Part shown: in pieces, positions 18,412-28,486 of the stretch
How the letters are laid out: each line of letters starts with the position of its first letter
Position numbering within the stretch: the first letter of the stretch is position 1
Assembly (NCBI RefSeq): GCF_014640335.1
Contig: NZ_BMGT01000002.1
Coordinates: 1,240,001 to 1,304,000 of the forward strand
Direction: 5' to 3'
Source of the DNA: Edaphobacter dinghuensis
GTDB taxonomy: Bacteria > Acidobacteriota > Terriglobia > Terriglobales > Acidobacteriaceae
Length of the DNA: 64,000 nt
Made by a program: the position numbers and the translations under genes
The notes under the pieces: generated by a model
What the model was told of the DNA's origin: nothing
The model's input: only the letters and a program-made list of their open reading frames with translations
Database searches by the model: none

Positions 18412-19518
18412 TTACTCGTACGAGAGGGCATCGATAGGATCTTTGCGCGAGGCCTTGATCGCTGGATAAAAGGCTCCCAGGATAGCGCCGCTGAAGGCGA
18501 TGATGACGGCAGCCAGAACCCACTCCGGTGTAACGGCAAAGGCCAGCGTCGGAAATTTGTAGTGAAAGATGGTTCGCATGAGATAGGTGAGGCCAACCCC
18601 GAGGGCGATGCCCGAGATGGCCAGCAACCCGGTCTCTCGCAGCACTACCGTGATGATGTAAAAACGCGACGCGCCGAGCGATTTGAGGATGCCGATCTCT
18701 CGAGTGCGTTCCATGACGGCGGTGTACATGGACTGAAAGATGACGAGGAAGCCGATGAGCACAGCGATGCCGATGACGACACGGAGGCCGATGTTGAAGC
18801 CGGGCAACTTCTCGGGGGAGAGGTTCGCGAGCAGTTCATCGAGGGTTTCGATGTTGTACTGCTGCATACCGGGAGTGGCAAATATCTCTTTGCGAACGGC
18901 GTCCTGAAACTGGGGATGATTCTCAGTTCGAAGATAGAACATGCTCGCCTTGCCGGGAGTTCCGCCAATTTCGTTCATCGTTGTAATGGGGATGAACTTG
19001 CGTCCGCCTTTGCCGTGCTCGACGATGCCGCAGATATGGAAGGGGTGGTGAAGGATTTCGATGGTATCACCGACCTTGAAACCCTTTCCCCTCGCCGCCT
19101 CGAGGTCATCAATGATGGCGTCGTCCGGATGTTGAAAAGGCCCTCCAGTTACGAAGACGAACGGACGAAGAGCGTTGTAGCTGGCGTAGTCGATGCCATA
19201 GATATTTTCGAGTGTCTTACCAGCAACGAGCTGGATATTGACTGGCGCAGCGACCTCGACATGCGGCAGACCGCGCAGAACATCGGCAACCTGAATCGAT
19301 GCAGCGGCACCGGACATGCCGATAAGGTTTGTGGCAGCTCCGGGGTGCACGATCATGTCCATGCCAATACCGCTCTGATTAACGCGCTGACCATTGAGCT
19401 GACCGAGCATGATGGCAGCGATGGAGAGAATCATGATGACTTCGATGGCTACAGCGAAGGCACTGATAATAGAGCGCAGCGGGCGATGGACGAGATTACC
19501 GACAACCAGTTTATTCAT
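18412..19518 (-). CDS. FtsX/MacB-type ABC transporter permease
   Basis: 368 residues with four membrane helices: one at the N-terminus (about 18-40), then a periplasmic domain of about 200 residues, then three C-terminal helices in the FtsX domain (about 245-360). The motif MERTREIGILKSLGASRFYI is the cytoplasmic coupling helix typical of FtsX/LolC/MacB/DevC permeases. Such permeases act with LolD-like ATPases in mechanotransmission or lipoprotein transport. The ATPase is not adjacent. The compatible ATPase at 1213-1914 is 17 kb away, and its pairing is inference. The closest neighbours are the GT-C-like gene (70 bases) and the Wzy-like gene (39 bases). Confidence 0.88.
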   Translation of the reverse strand: MNKLVVGNLVHRPLRSIISAFAVAIEVIMILSIAAIMLGQLNGQRVNQSGIGMDMIVHPGAATNLIGMSGAAASIQVADVLRGLPHVEVAAPVNIQLVAGKTLENIYGIDYASYNALRPFVFVTGGPFQHPDDAIIDDLEAARGKGFKVGDTIEILHHPFHICGIVEHGKGGRKFIPITTMNEIGGTPGKASMFYLRTENHPQFQDAVRKEIFATPGMQQYNIETLDELLANLSPEKLPGFNIGLRVVIGIAVLIGFLVIFQSMYTAVMERTREIGILKSLGASRFYIITVVLRETGLLAISGIALGVGLTYLMRTIFHYKFPTLAFAVTPEWVLAAVIIAFSGAILGAFYPAIKASRKDPIDALSYE

Positions 19519-19556
19519 ACCAGTACCAGTGTATGGGAAGCGATACCAACAGAGCT

Positions 19557-21122
19557 TTACAGACTGGCGTTCTCAGAAGACTGAATCACAGGAGGGCGGC
19601 GCGCAATGCTGCGCACTGCGACGTTACGACGGGATCTGGTCTCCCGAGAACCCGTCGCGATATATCCGAGAAGCGGCATGACATAGACAGCCGCCAGCGC
19701 AGCCAGACTTACATTGATGGCACCGAACCATAGCATATAGATCACACCGTTCATGCCGCCTTCCGGAGCTAAATGGCCAAAGATGACAAGAGCCAGCAAC
19801 CCCCACGGAGAGGTTCGAATATCGCCGCAAAGTGAATCGAACAAGATAAAGAGCGCAATCCACAAGAGGGGCAGAATGAGAAAGATGCTTGTCCAGCGCA
19901 GGAGATGAAAACCTTCTCCGATAGGGCTGAAGGAGATACCGGTCGTTGTATCATCCGGGTCCAGCATGCCAATTTCGTGGGCGTACATGTTTCCCAGCTT
20001 GAGTTCCGGTTTTCCCGGCCAGAGAAAGTGAGGGACCAGGTTTTCGAAGGACCAGAAGATCGGCGCAGGGCCAAAGGCGCCTCGTTGTTCCGTCACATTA
20101 ATGATGGCATCGTCGACGGCAATCATTTGAAGACGGTCAAACATGCCCTGCTCAGTATTGTAATAAGCCGGCATCCCCTCAACTCGCATTGGCACTTCCA
20201 CCTGCTTATCCAGTTGGCGAACATGTTCCAACTGGGTAAGTAAGGAGAAGGATGTATCTATATTTTGTAAAAAAGCGCCCATTGGAGAGAGCGGAGGGCC
20301 GGATTCCGGGTCGGCGGCGGTAGTAGCGTAGACCTTGGAATTTCTTCCATATTGGGAATAAGGGGCAAGATAATATCCGGTAAATACCACGAATCCCATA
20401 AAAAGGAGGAGCTTGTAAGGAGCAAGCCGATAGCGCTGAGAGGCGGCAGCTACAGCCCAGCACAACAGAGGAGTAAACATCCCCTGCTTGGAGAAGCCAA
20501 TGACCCCGATAAAGAAGATGGTGAAGCCGGAGATAAGAACTGGGATATTAATGCTGCGAGTTCCACCGCTCCTGCGAATCTCGTAGATGACTCCAAGAAT
20601 CATAGCCAGCGGCAGAAAACCGTTGAGCTGGGTCAATGCACCAAGGGCTGACCCACTTTCGTGAGGTACGAAAAGAATGATCGCCTCTATGATAAGACCG
20701 GTAATTAAACTTCCGATCGAGGCCTGCAATAACCGCTCATTCGTCAGGGCAGGCAGGATTGGAATCTTTCTTCTGAACCGGCGGCTTACCAATACCGCGA
20801 GACACATCGAGACCATGCCGCCCAAAATTGCTTCCATGGTCAAAAGAGGCTGAGTCAGATTGGAATCAGCCGGTTCCCCCATAACAACCTTCCAGCAAAC
20901 ACCGGCGATTACGGCGAGGACGGAGTAGAAGAAGACATATCCTCCCGAGGGACGGGTCAACCCGCCAGCCAGATTGAACGTAACTGCTGTTATGACGACA
21001 AAAAGAAAAAAGCACAGAGAAAACGCAGGGTCAGTCCCCTGAATCAATTGAATAACAGCTATCAGCGCGGCAAAGGCGACCGCGTACTGAAGGGGTATCT
21101 TCTCTGGAAATGGAAGGCGCAC
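19557..21122 (-). CDS. polytopic membrane protein, Wzy/O-antigen polymerase-like
   Basis: About 521 residues starting at the GTG at 21122, which follows AGAGGA; a TTG at 21152 is the alternative. At least ten hydrophobic helices are visible, with a large extracytoplasmic loop between about residues 270 and 400 (SKVYATTAADPESGPPLSPM through FLWPGKPELKLGNMYAHEIG). Topology and the late loop recall O-antigen/exopolysaccharide polymerases, but no family-specific motif was recognised. The bases look more AT-rich than the flanking housekeeping genes. It is the first gene of the leftward envelope block, divergent from the acyltransferase at 21370. Confidence 0.6.
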   Translation of the reverse strand: MRLPFPEKIPLQYAVAFAALIAVIQLIQGTDPAFSLCFFLFVVITAVTFNLAGGLTRPSGGYVFFYSVLAVIAGVCWKVVMGEPADSNLTQPLLTMEAILGGMVSMCLAVLVSRRFRRKIPILPALTNERLLQASIGSLITGLIIEAIILFVPHESGSALGALTQLNGFLPLAMILGVIYEIRRSGGTRSINIPVLISGFTIFFIGVIGFSKQGMFTPLLCWAVAAASQRYRLAPYKLLLFMGFVVFTGYYLAPYSQYGRNSKVYATTAADPESGPPLSPMGAFLQNIDTSFSLLTQLEHVRQLDKQVEVPMRVEGMPAYYNTEQGMFDRLQMIAVDDAIINVTEQRGAFGPAPIFWSFENLVPHFLWPGKPELKLGNMYAHEIGMLDPDDTTTGISFSPIGEGFHLLRWTSIFLILPLLWIALFILFDSLCGDIRTSPWGLLALVIFGHLAPEGGMNGVIYMLWFGAINVSLAALAAVYVMPLLGYIATGSRETRSRRNVAVRSIARRPPVIQSSENASL

Positions 21123-21369
21123 TCTTCCTCTTTCTATACAGATGACCGGCAATGACCGAAGTCAGCCGGAGAGATCGTGCCGCGAGTCCACATGTCGGCA
21201 GTTCAACCTCTCCCATAACCGTACGGAGAGACTATAGCGATGATACCAGCGTAGAAATATTTGTTCGCCAAAAGGTTCTATCGAGGTCTGGAAACAATAA
21301 TTTATGAAAACAGAAAAGAAGATAGACCTTGAATCAACGATCAACCATTTATTCTAAAGTTGGAGAATT

Positions 21370-22524
21370 GTGGCGAATCATATGGGATCAGTTGCGCAGA
21401 CGTTGACAGAGAGAAAGCGCAATCCTGAACTTTCGGCAAGTGTCCTGAAGCCTCACATGCCGGGAATCGACGTCCTGCGCGGTGTCGCGATTCTGATGGT
21501 GATCGTCTTCCATGGCTTCTACTACAGTGCATCCCAATTTCCATGGCATAACAGCTTTGCGAAGGCCCTCTTTCAGGTAACGAGCGGCGGGTGGGCCGGC
21601 GTCAATCTCTTCTTTGCTCTCTCAGGCTTTCTTATCACGGGAAATCTGATGGATTCAGAGGCAAAGAAAAACTACTACGCCCGCTTTTATGCTCGGCGTG
21701 CGCTGCGTATTCTTCCGATCTATTTCCTCATCCTGCTGACGCTCGGCCTTCTGCACCTGGCAAGTCCGCTCTATCTTCTTCTATGCGGCTTCTTTCTAGC
21801 GAATATGCCGGGAATCTTTCTTCATGGTGCCTATATGTCTTATGGGCCTTTGTGGTCGCTGGCGGTGGAAGAGCAGTTCTACCTTGTGTGGCCGTGGCTT
21901 TACCGACGCCTGAAGATGAAGGGGCTTCTTGGCCTCTGCCTGGCGATGATCGTCGTCTGTCCTCTGCTGCGTGCCGCAGCGCTCGACCACGTTCTGAAGA
22001 CCGGCGAAGTCTTCAGCAAAACCTGGATGATCGCAGACAATCTCGCCATGGGAGCAGTTATCGCCATTCTGCTGCGGATGACGAAGATGAAGCTGCGGAC
22101 ATTTCTTCGATTCGGAGTTGCGACGGTCGCGATTAGCGCAGCCGGTCTGGCATTGCTTGCCGCAACTCACCATCTCGTAAAAGAGGACGTCATTGGCGGC
22201 AGCTTCGGATATTCCATGATTGAGCTGATGGGTGCGGGATGGGTGATCATTATGCTGTACGCCTATCGGCAAAGGCCGCTGCAAAGCTGGCTGAAGATCT
22301 TCATCTTCTTCGGCGACATCAGCTATGGTCTCTACCTGATCCATATGCTTTGCCTCGAGATCTACGATCGCTACGCAGGCCAGGGATTTCGTACAGACGC
22401 GGGAGCACTATGGACACGTTTCCTGATTTGCAATGGAATCGCCATCCTGCTGGCGTACCTGTCGAAGCGCTTCTTCGAGAACCCCATCCTGAAGCTGAAA
22501 AACCGTATTCCCGCTGCGATGTAG
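21370..22524 (+). CDS. acyltransferase 3 family membrane protein
   Basis: 384 residues from a GTG at 21370 (GGAG four bases upstream). Family signature MPGIDVLRGVAILMVIVFHG at about 30-49 with the conserved R and H, then VNLFFALSGFLITGNL and FYARRALRILPIYFLILL, and SLAVEEQFYLVWPWLYR, the characteristic VEEQFYLxWP motif. This subgroup (OafA/YrhL-like) O-acetylates cell-surface polysaccharide or peptidoglycan. It lies tail-to-tail with another acyltransferase gene 56 bases away. Confidence 0.92.
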   Translation: MANHMGSVAQTLTERKRNPELSASVLKPHMPGIDVLRGVAILMVIVFHGFYYSASQFPWHNSFAKALFQVTSGGWAGVNLFFALSGFLITGNLMDSEAKKNYYARFYARRALRILPIYFLILLTLGLLHLASPLYLLLCGFFLANMPGIFLHGAYMSYGPLWSLAVEEQFYLVWPWLYRRLKMKGLLGLCLAMIVVCPLLRAAALDHVLKTGEVFSKTWMIADNLAMGAVIAILLRMTKMKLRTFLRFGVATVAISAAGLALLAATHHLVKEDVIGGSFGYSMIELMGAGWVIIMLYAYRQRPLQSWLKIFIFFGDISYGLYLIHMLCLEIYDRYAGQGFRTDAGALWTRFLICNGIAILLAYLSKRFFENPILKLKNRIPAAM

Positions 22525-22580
22525 CTAGCGACCACTCAATCGAACAACAGACAATCGCCGGCTCTCCAACCAATTCTGCA

Positions 22581-23726
22581 CTAGCGTTCTATCGCCTGCG
22601 CCGGCTTTGGCTCGGCTGAAGAAAAATAGTGCATGAGACGGGTACGGAGACGAAGCGAGGGCTGTTCGATCACGTAGTAGGAGAACTCTGCCACAAGCAA
22701 CACCGCAAGCCAGTTTCCTGGAAAGGTGCTGATGAGCTTCAACGATGAGCCGAGGATGGCCCCATTGCCATGGTGCAGGAATAACGTCTGCCAGATGTAG
22801 ATGCTGTACGACAAGACGCCGATATGCACGACAAACCGGGCGTTGAGGATGCGTCCGACGACAGAGGATGGATTGCGAACGCACCAGAGCAGAAAGAAAG
22901 CGATAGCGATCCCGGTAATGGTAAAGCCAATGGGAAATTGCCAGTAGTTCTGAAAGCGAACGGCGAGGCAATCGCACAAAAAGATAACCACCGGTGGAAT
23001 CCACCATATCTTCGTAGCGAAAGCATAGACTCGCTCGAAGGCCGGTGTGCCTTGCAGCAAGGCGACGACACAGCCAAACATCAGCGAGTCGGCACGCATG
23101 TGAAACATGCCGGGATGATGGAGGTAGGGCACCGGCGAAAGATAGGCGGCAACCCGGATGATGGGCGAGACGAGAATGACAGCGATAGCTACTTTAGCGG
23201 CGATCATACGGCCCGTAATACCGGGGCGATGCCGCAGACAGAAGTAGAGGACAAAGGGCCATATGAGGTAAAACTGCTCCTCGACGCTGAGCGTCCAGAA
23301 GTGCTCGAGTGACCACATGGAACTAGTGGTTGCATAGTTCCGAAAGAAGAAGAGCGCGCTGAAGATGTCGATCTTCGTGACAGCCACGCGACCGAGCCAG
23401 GCCATCAGCAGAATGAACGCGACATAAAAGTAGATCGGCGGCAGGATACGCATGGCACGGCGAAAGTAGAAGCTGCGCATGCTGATGGTGCCTTTCTTCT
23501 GCTGCTCGTGCAGAAGAAGGCTGGTGATGAGATAGCCGCTGATGACAAAGAAGATGTACACACCGGTATCGCCGTTGAAGATGGCATACCAGAGAGGAGA
23601 AAGGTGGTACGGCATCCTCTGCATGGTGTGGAGCGCCATGACAAGAAAGATCGACAGGGCCCGCAAGCCATCGAGACTAGGGATACGAGACATCGATGCA
23701 GCTCGGGTGGGGAGGGGCTGGGACAT
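22581..23726 (-). CDS. acyltransferase 3 family membrane protein
   Basis: 381 residues from the ATG at 23726. Signature RIPSLDGLRALSIFLVMALH at about 14-33, then GVYIFFVISGYLITSLLLHE, FYFRRAMRILPPIYFYV and TLSVEEQFYLIWPFVLYF. About ten membrane helices. Same OafA-like subgroup as the convergent gene at 21370 but clearly different in sequence, so not a recent duplicate. The substrate is unknown; the neighbouring GT-C-like and Wzy-like genes suggest a surface glycan. Confidence 0.92.
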   Translation of the reverse strand: MSQPLPTRAASMSRIPSLDGLRALSIFLVMALHTMQRMPYHLSPLWYAIFNGDTGVYIFFVISGYLITSLLLHEQQKKGTISMRSFYFRRAMRILPPIYFYVAFILLMAWLGRVAVTKIDIFSALFFFRNYATTSSMWSLEHFWTLSVEEQFYLIWPFVLYFCLRHRPGITGRMIAAKVAIAVILVSPIIRVAAYLSPVPYLHHPGMFHMRADSLMFGCVVALLQGTPAFERVYAFATKIWWIPPVVIFLCDCLAVRFQNYWQFPIGFTITGIAIAFFLLWCVRNPSSVVGRILNARFVVHIGVLSYSIYIWQTLFLHHGNGAILGSSLKLISTFPGNWLAVLLVAEFSYYVIEQPSLRLRTRLMHYFSSAEPKPAQAIER

Positions 23727-23878
23727 AGTAAAAAGGGCCTCTGTAGGGGCTAATTATATAGTGACCAGTTTACGGAAGTGCTTTGACTTGATAAGGATGC
23801 AGGTCTATGCTTCGAGAAACTGGAATAAATCCAGCAGAAATCTGGGGTTCCAGTAAGGCTAACGGCTGAGCGGAGCGA

Positions 23879-24295
23879 ATGGAAAGATTCTGCGACGAGC
23901 TGCGATGGGCGCGTGAGCAGCGCAAGATTTCGATTGAAGCGATCTGCGAGGAGACGAAGGTCTCGCCGCGGCATCTGCGTGCGCTCGAAGCTGGAGAGTA
24001 CAGCGAGTTGCCCGGCGGAGTCTTTCGCAAGGGCATCGTGCGCAGCTATCTTGCCGCGCTGGGGCTCGAGGAAGCATCGTGGCTCGACCGATTTGAGGCA
24101 AGCCTGCGCGAGAGCGGCGCTCAAGATACCGAGGTCGAGGACTGGTCTGAGTTTGCCGAGAATGTGCGCAGAAACAGAGGCGCCAGTGAGACCGGAACCA
24201 ACCTGCAATGGATGGGCGTAGCGATGATGATCGCCGCGTTGCTGGTTGTGGCATGGTGCGTATGGAAGTTTGTCCTGCATGGACGATTGCCTTAG
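23879..24295 (+). CDS. short RodZ-like helix-turn-helix membrane protein
   Basis: 138 residues. The N-terminal HTH_25 domain (about 4-70) contains LRWAREQRKISIEAICEETK, then VSPRHLRALEAGEYSELPGG and FRKGIVRSYLAALGLE, all diagnostic for RodZ. A single membrane helix follows at about 111-131. RodZ links MreB to the elongasome, and its HTH binds MreB rather than DNA. The usual periplasmic domain (DUF4115) is missing, since only seven residues follow the helix. It may be a natural short form or a paralogue. metK begins 178 bases downstream. Confidence 0.82.
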   Translation: MERFCDELRWAREQRKISIEAICEETKVSPRHLRALEAGEYSELPGGVFRKGIVRSYLAALGLEEASWLDRFEASLRESGAQDTEVEDWSEFAENVRRNRGASETGTNLQWMGVAMMIAALLVVAWCVWKFVLHGRLP

Positions 24296-24472
24296 ATGAT
24301 TGCCTGAGCAACAGCACAAGACCCTCCCATTCGATGCAAAATATCGCCATTGAACAGAAAATAGGCACGGATAAGTGCGCTTCTTTGTCGAGGGGACCGG
24401 GCGGCAGGTAAAATGGAAGGGTTGCAAACTGATCAGGCTAAGTGTCTGTTCGGGCACCTAAAAGGAGTTGTT

Positions 24473-25639
24473 TTGGCGACACGCGATAAGTTTTTGTTTA
24501 CGAGTGAGTCTGTAACCGAAGGTCATCCTGACAAGATTGCTGACCAGATCTCTGATGCGATTCTGGATGCCTGCCTCGAGCAGGATCCGTACAGCCGCGT
24601 GGCTTGCGAGACGCTGACCTGCACTGGCCTGGTAGTGGTCGCCGGTGAGATCACGACCAAGGCCTATGTTGACTTTCAGAGCATCGTTCGTGGAACCGTA
24701 GCGGCGATTGGATACGACAATGCCCTCTATGGCTTTGATTCCAATACCTGCTCGGTGATCTCGACGATCAACAAGCAGTCCGGCGATATCGCCATGGGCG
24801 TCGACACAGGCGGAGCCGGCGACCAGGGCATGATGTTCGGCTATGCGACCAACGAGACCCCCGAACTGATGCCGACCCCGATCTCCTTGGCCCACCGGCT
24901 GGTGCAGAAGCTGAGCGAGGTCCGCAAGTCGGGCCTGATGGCTTATCTGCGTCCCGACGGCAAGAGCCAGGTGACCGTAGAGTACGACGCCAACAACAAG
25001 CCGGTGCGCGTAGATGCAGTCGTCATTTCGACGCAGCATGCAGACAATATCGGCAACGACGAGCTTCGCGCAGACATTTTGAAGCATGTCATTCAGGCTG
25101 TCATCCCTGCTGAACTGCTGGATCAGGACACGAAGTACCACATCAATCCGACCGGCCGCTTTGTCGTCGGCGGACCGATGGGCGACACCGGATTGACCGG
25201 CCGCAAGATCATCGTCGACACCTACGGCGGCATGGGCCGTCATGGCGGCGGAGCCTTCAGCGGCAAGGACGCGACCAAGGTGGACCGTTCGGCTGCCTAC
25301 ATGGCTCGCTATGTGGCGAAGAACATCGTCGCTGCTGGCCTGGCCGACCGTTGCGAGGTGCAGCTTGCCTATGCCATCGGCGTGGCTGAGCCGGTGAGCG
25401 TGCTGGTCGAGACCTTCGGCACAAGCAAGATCGATGAGTCCAAGCTCGAAGCACTGGTGCGGAAGAACTTCTCCCTGACCCCGAAGGGGATCATCGAGAG
25501 CCTGAACCTGCGTCGGCCAATCTTCAAGGCGACCGCAGCCTATGGTCACTTCGGACGCAAAGGCGAGGGCTTCGCCTGGGAGGCAACCGACAAGGCTGCC
25601 GCTCTCAAGGAGCAGGCCGGTCAGCTGGCTGCCAAGTAA
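24473..25639 (+). CDS. metK: S-adenosylmethionine synthetase
   Basis: 388 residues from a TTG at 24473 preceded at five bases by AAGGAG; the reading frame opens earlier at 24413 but that part is not family sequence. It makes SAM from methionine and ATP. Motifs are [20 protein letters not shown] (methionine/ATP site) and [33 protein letters not shown] and PGGRF-like [18 protein letters not shown]. No SAM riboswitch was recognised in the 177-base leader. A strong terminator follows, so ada and ahcY have separate transcription. Confidence 0.97.
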   Translation: MATRDKFLFTSESVTEGHPDKIADQISDAILDACLEQDPYSRVACETLTCTGLVVVAGEITTKAYVDFQSIVRGTVAAIGYDNALYGFDSNTCSVISTINKQSGDIAMGVDTGGAGDQGMMFGYATNETPELMPTPISLAHRLVQKLSEVRKSGLMAYLRPDGKSQVTVEYDANNKPVRVDAVVISTQHADNIGNDELRADILKHVIQAVIPAELLDQDTKYHINPTGRFVVGGPMGDTGLTGRKIIVDTYGGMGRHGGGAFSGKDATKVDRSAAYMARYVAKNIVAAGLADRCEVQLAYAIGVAEPVSVLVETFGTSKIDESKLEALVRKNFSLTPKGIIESLNLRRPIFKATAAYGHFGRKGEGFAWEATDKAAALKEQAGQLAAK

Positions 25640-25656
25640 GTCTTTCTGCAAGATTG

Positions 25657-25695
25657 AAGAAGAGGCGGGCCTTCGGGCCTGCCTCTTCTTTTTTT
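25657..25695 (+). terminator. Rho-independent terminator after metK
   Basis: AAGAAGAGGC / GCCTCTTCTT with an inner GGGCC-TTCG-GGCC stem-loop, followed by a run of seven or more T. Confidence 0.93.
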
Positions 25696-25763
25696 GGCAC
25701 GACCTAAGTTTGCATGAACGAATCGGAGTGTAGCGCAGTGCATCAGTAGAGGAAGATACTGAA

Positions 25764-26867
25764 ATGACGATGGCTGATAGAACTTCCAGAGCGAGTGCAG
25801 TTCCGAGTGTGTTTGCAGGCAAGCAGTGGCAACAGGTGCTGGAGCGGGATGCCAGCGCGGATGGACAATTTTTCTATGCGGTGAAGTCGACGAAGATCTA
25901 CTGCAAGCCCAGTTGCCCGAGCCGCAGGCCTACGCGGAAGCAGGTAACGTTCTTCCCTACCACGGCTGCTGCCGAGGCTGCAGGGTATAGGCCCTGCATG
26001 CGCTGCGAACCGGAGCGGACCAGGCCGAAGGACGATCCTCAGGCTGGAGCAATCACTGCCGTCACGGAGTACCTGAAGGAGCACGCAGACGAGCGCACCA
26101 AACTCGCCGATGTTGCCAAAGCTACCGGCGTGGGGCGGCTGACGATTCTGCGCGGGTTCAAGCGCGTATTGGGTGTCACTCCGGGGCAGTACGCCAAGGA
26201 GCAGCGACTGGCGAAGTTCAAAAACAAGATGCGCGAGCCGAAGACGCGGATTACGGACGCGATCTACGAGGCTGGATTCGGATCGAGCAGCAGGCTCTAT
26301 GAAAAGAGCGAAGCTTCATTGGGAATGACTCCGCGAACGATGCGCGCAGGTGGGGCTGGGTTGTTGATTCGCTACTGCACAGCGGCTAGCCCGCTGGGGC
26401 GAATGCTCGTAGCGGCAACCGACGTAGGCGTCTGCTCGATTGCGTTTGGCAAGGACGATGCCGAGCTTGTGGCCAATCTGCGCGAGCAGTTCAACAAGGC
26501 GCAACTGGTGCAGGCAAAGGGCAACACCGGATGGCTGGCGGACGCGGTTGCATTTGTGACGAGCCAGTTGGGCGAGCATCCGTTGGCGGCTTCCTTTCCA
26601 CTGGATGTAAGAGCAACGGCATTTCAGCAGCGCGTCTGGAAGGCATTGCAGCAAATTCCGCGAGGAGAGACGCGCAGCTATGGAAGCATCGCAAAAGAGC
26701 TGGGCAGGCCAACTGCCGCTCGTGCAGTAGGAACAGCGATTGGGTCGAATCCAGTGGCCGTTGTTGTGCCCTGTCATCGGGCGATACACAGCGATGGCAG
26801 TCTGTCGGGATATCGCTGGGGTGTCGAGAGGAAGAAGAAATTGCTACAGGCAGAAGGTGCTTACTGA
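25764..26867 (+). CDS. ada: Ada bifunctional transcriptional activator / O6-alkylguanine-DNA methyltransferase
   Basis: 367 residues, ATG preceded by AGAGGAAG. Domain order: an Ada zinc domain (about 15-90) with the four cysteines Cys47, Cys51, Cys78 and Cys81, in which Cys47 matches the phosphotriester methyl acceptor. An AraC-type helix-turn-helix follows (about 95-185). The C-terminal methyltransferase contains FQQRVWKALQQIPRGETRSYGSIA, with PCHR active Cys at about 337 and the GYRWGVERKK tail. The protein repairs methyl phosphotriesters and O6-methylguanine and activates its regulon when methylated. Located between metK and ahcY. Confidence 0.95.
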   Translation: MTMADRTSRASAVPSVFAGKQWQQVLERDASADGQFFYAVKSTKIYCKPSCPSRRPTRKQVTFFPTTAAAEAAGYRPCMRCEPERTRPKDDPQAGAITAVTEYLKEHADERTKLADVAKATGVGRLTILRGFKRVLGVTPGQYAKEQRLAKFKNKMREPKTRITDAIYEAGFGSSSRLYEKSEASLGMTPRTMRAGGAGLLIRYCTAASPLGRMLVAATDVGVCSIAFGKDDAELVANLREQFNKAQLVQAKGNTGWLADAVAFVTSQLGEHPLAASFPLDVRATAFQQRVWKALQQIPRGETRSYGSIAKELGRPTAARAVGTAIGSNPVAVVVPCHRAIHSDGSLSGYRWGVERKKKLLQAEGAY

Positions 26868-26961
26868 CAGTGAAGTTCCACTCCGAGACCGCTTGTTGAT
26901 TGCTCAGAATGATATCCTGAGAGGACTTGCAAGAACATCTGGAGAGTCTTAAGGAGCAGCG

Positions 26962-28398
26962 ATGGCGACAGCAGTTGTGGATAGAGCAGGGGTGGCTTCC
27001 GAGTATAAGGTAGCGGATCTTTCGCTGGCAGAGTTTGGGCGCAAGGAGATCGATATCGCCGAGCAGGAGATGCCCGGCCTGATGTCGATTCGCAACAAGT
27101 ACGCCGCAGGCAAGCCGCTGGCAGGCGTTCGCGTGACCGGATCGCTGCACATGACCATCCAGACGGCCGTACTGATTGAGACGATGGTTGCTCTCGGTGC
27201 AGACGTTCGCTGGGCGAGCTGCAACATCTTCTCGACGCAGGACCACGCGGCGGCGGCAATTGCTGCAGCGGGCGTTCCGGTATTTGCGTGGAAGGGCGAG
27301 AGCCTCGAGGAGTACTGGTGGTGTACCGACCAGGCACTGCGGCACAAAGGCGGTCTTGGACCACAGATCGTCATCGACGACGGCGGCGACGTGACCCTGC
27401 TGATCCACAAGGGCGTGGAGTTGGAGAAGGGCGATGGCTGGGTCAACACTCCCTCCGGAAATCAGGAAGAGGGCGTCATCAAGGACCTGCTGAAGAAGAT
27501 TCATAGCGAGGACGCCACCTACTTCCAGAAGCTGGCGAAGGAGTGGCGCGGTGTTGCCGAGGAGACAACGACCGGTGTTCACCGTCTGTACAAGATGATG
27601 GAGCAGGGCAAGCTGCTGGTGCCTGCCATCAACGTGAACGACTCTGTCACCAAGAGCAAGTTCGACAACCTCTATGGCTGCCGCGAGTCGCTGGTTGACG
27701 GCATCAAGCGCGCAACCGACGTGATGGTTGCGGGTAAGACGGCTGTGATCTGCGGTTACGGCGATGTCGGCAAGGGCTCTGCGGCTTCGTTGCGCGGTCT
27801 GGGTGCGCGCGTGATCGTCACCGAGATCGATCCGATCAACGCGCTGCAGGCAGCGATGGAAGGATATGAGGTCACGACGCTCGAAGAGACGTTGGGCCGC
27901 GGCGACATCTATGTCACCTGCACCGGCAACGTCGACATCATCACCTTCGAGCACATGCAGCAGATGAAGGACCAGGCGATCGTCTGCAACATCGGCCACT
28001 TCGACAACGAGATCCAGATGGACCAGCTGAACAGCGCCAAGGGCGTGAACAGACTGAACATCAAGCCTCAGGTCGACAAGTACACCTTCCCCAGCGGCAA
28101 CAGCATCTTTGTGCTGGCCGAGGGACGTCTGGTGAACCTCGGCTGCGCGACGGGTCACCCGAGCTTCGTGATGAGCAACAGCTTCTCGAACCAGACGCTG
28201 GCTGCGCTCGATCTCTGGAAGAACAAGGACACCTACAAGCCGGGCGTTTACATTCTGCCGAAGAAGCTGGACGAAGAAGTAGCGCGTCTGCATCTGGAAA
28301 AGATCGGCGTGAAGCTGACGACGCTTTCGCCAAAGCAAGCGGAGTATCTTGGCGTCTCGCCGGATGGGCCTTATAAGGCGGAGCAGTACCGGTACTAA
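26962..28398 (+). CDS. ahcY: adenosylhomocysteinase
   Basis: 478 residues, ATG with AAGGAG eight bases upstream. It hydrolyses S-adenosylhomocysteine to adenosine and homocysteine, closing the methyl cycle started by metK. The NAD-binding segment [20 protein letters not shown] and the catalytic region [20 protein letters not shown] are intact. [21 protein letters not shown] is the insertion found in bacterial and mycobacterial-type enzymes. The C-terminus [11 protein letters not shown] is the invariant family ending. A terminator follows. Confidence 0.97.
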   Translation: MATAVVDRAGVASEYKVADLSLAEFGRKEIDIAEQEMPGLMSIRNKYAAGKPLAGVRVTGSLHMTIQTAVLIETMVALGADVRWASCNIFSTQDHAAAAIAAAGVPVFAWKGESLEEYWWCTDQALRHKGGLGPQIVIDDGGDVTLLIHKGVELEKGDGWVNTPSGNQEEGVIKDLLKKIHSEDATYFQKLAKEWRGVAEETTTGVHRLYKMMEQGKLLVPAINVNDSVTKSKFDNLYGCRESLVDGIKRATDVMVAGKTAVICGYGDVGKGSAASLRGLGARVIVTEIDPINALQAAMEGYEVTTLEETLGRGDIYVTCTGNVDIITFEHMQQMKDQAIVCNIGHFDNEIQMDQLNSAKGVNRLNIKPQVDKYTFPSGNSIFVLAEGRLVNLGCATGHPSFVMSNSFSNQTLAALDLWKNKDTYKPGVYILPKKLDEEVARLHLEKIGVKLTTLSPKQAEYLGVSPDGPYKAEQYRY

Positions 28399-28416
28399 AA
28401 CATAAGCCGAAATGGA

Positions 28417-28449
28417 AAAGGCCGCGGAGATCACTCTGCGGCCTTTTTC
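28417..28449. terminator. bidirectional terminator between ahcY and DUF4397 gene
   Basis: AAAAGGCCGC / GCGGCCTTTT stem with a 12-base loop and T runs on both strands, between convergent genes. Confidence 0.85.
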
Positions 28450-28486
28450 TGTTGAAGGATTTCGGGTAAATGAGCCGCGAATCTAA

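Noticed and set aside
24296-24472. SAM riboswitch upstream of metK
   Set aside because: I compared the leader by eye with known SAM-I and SAM-II features and found no matching core; a covariance-model search would be decisive.
26868-26961. SAH riboswitch upstream of ahcY
   Set aside because: The 94-base gap shows no SAH aptamer pattern by eye.
26491-28434. 647-residue open frame on the minus strand
   Set aside because: It lies exactly antisense to ahcY and the end of ada, both with full family motifs. High-GC codon bias produces such mirror frames.
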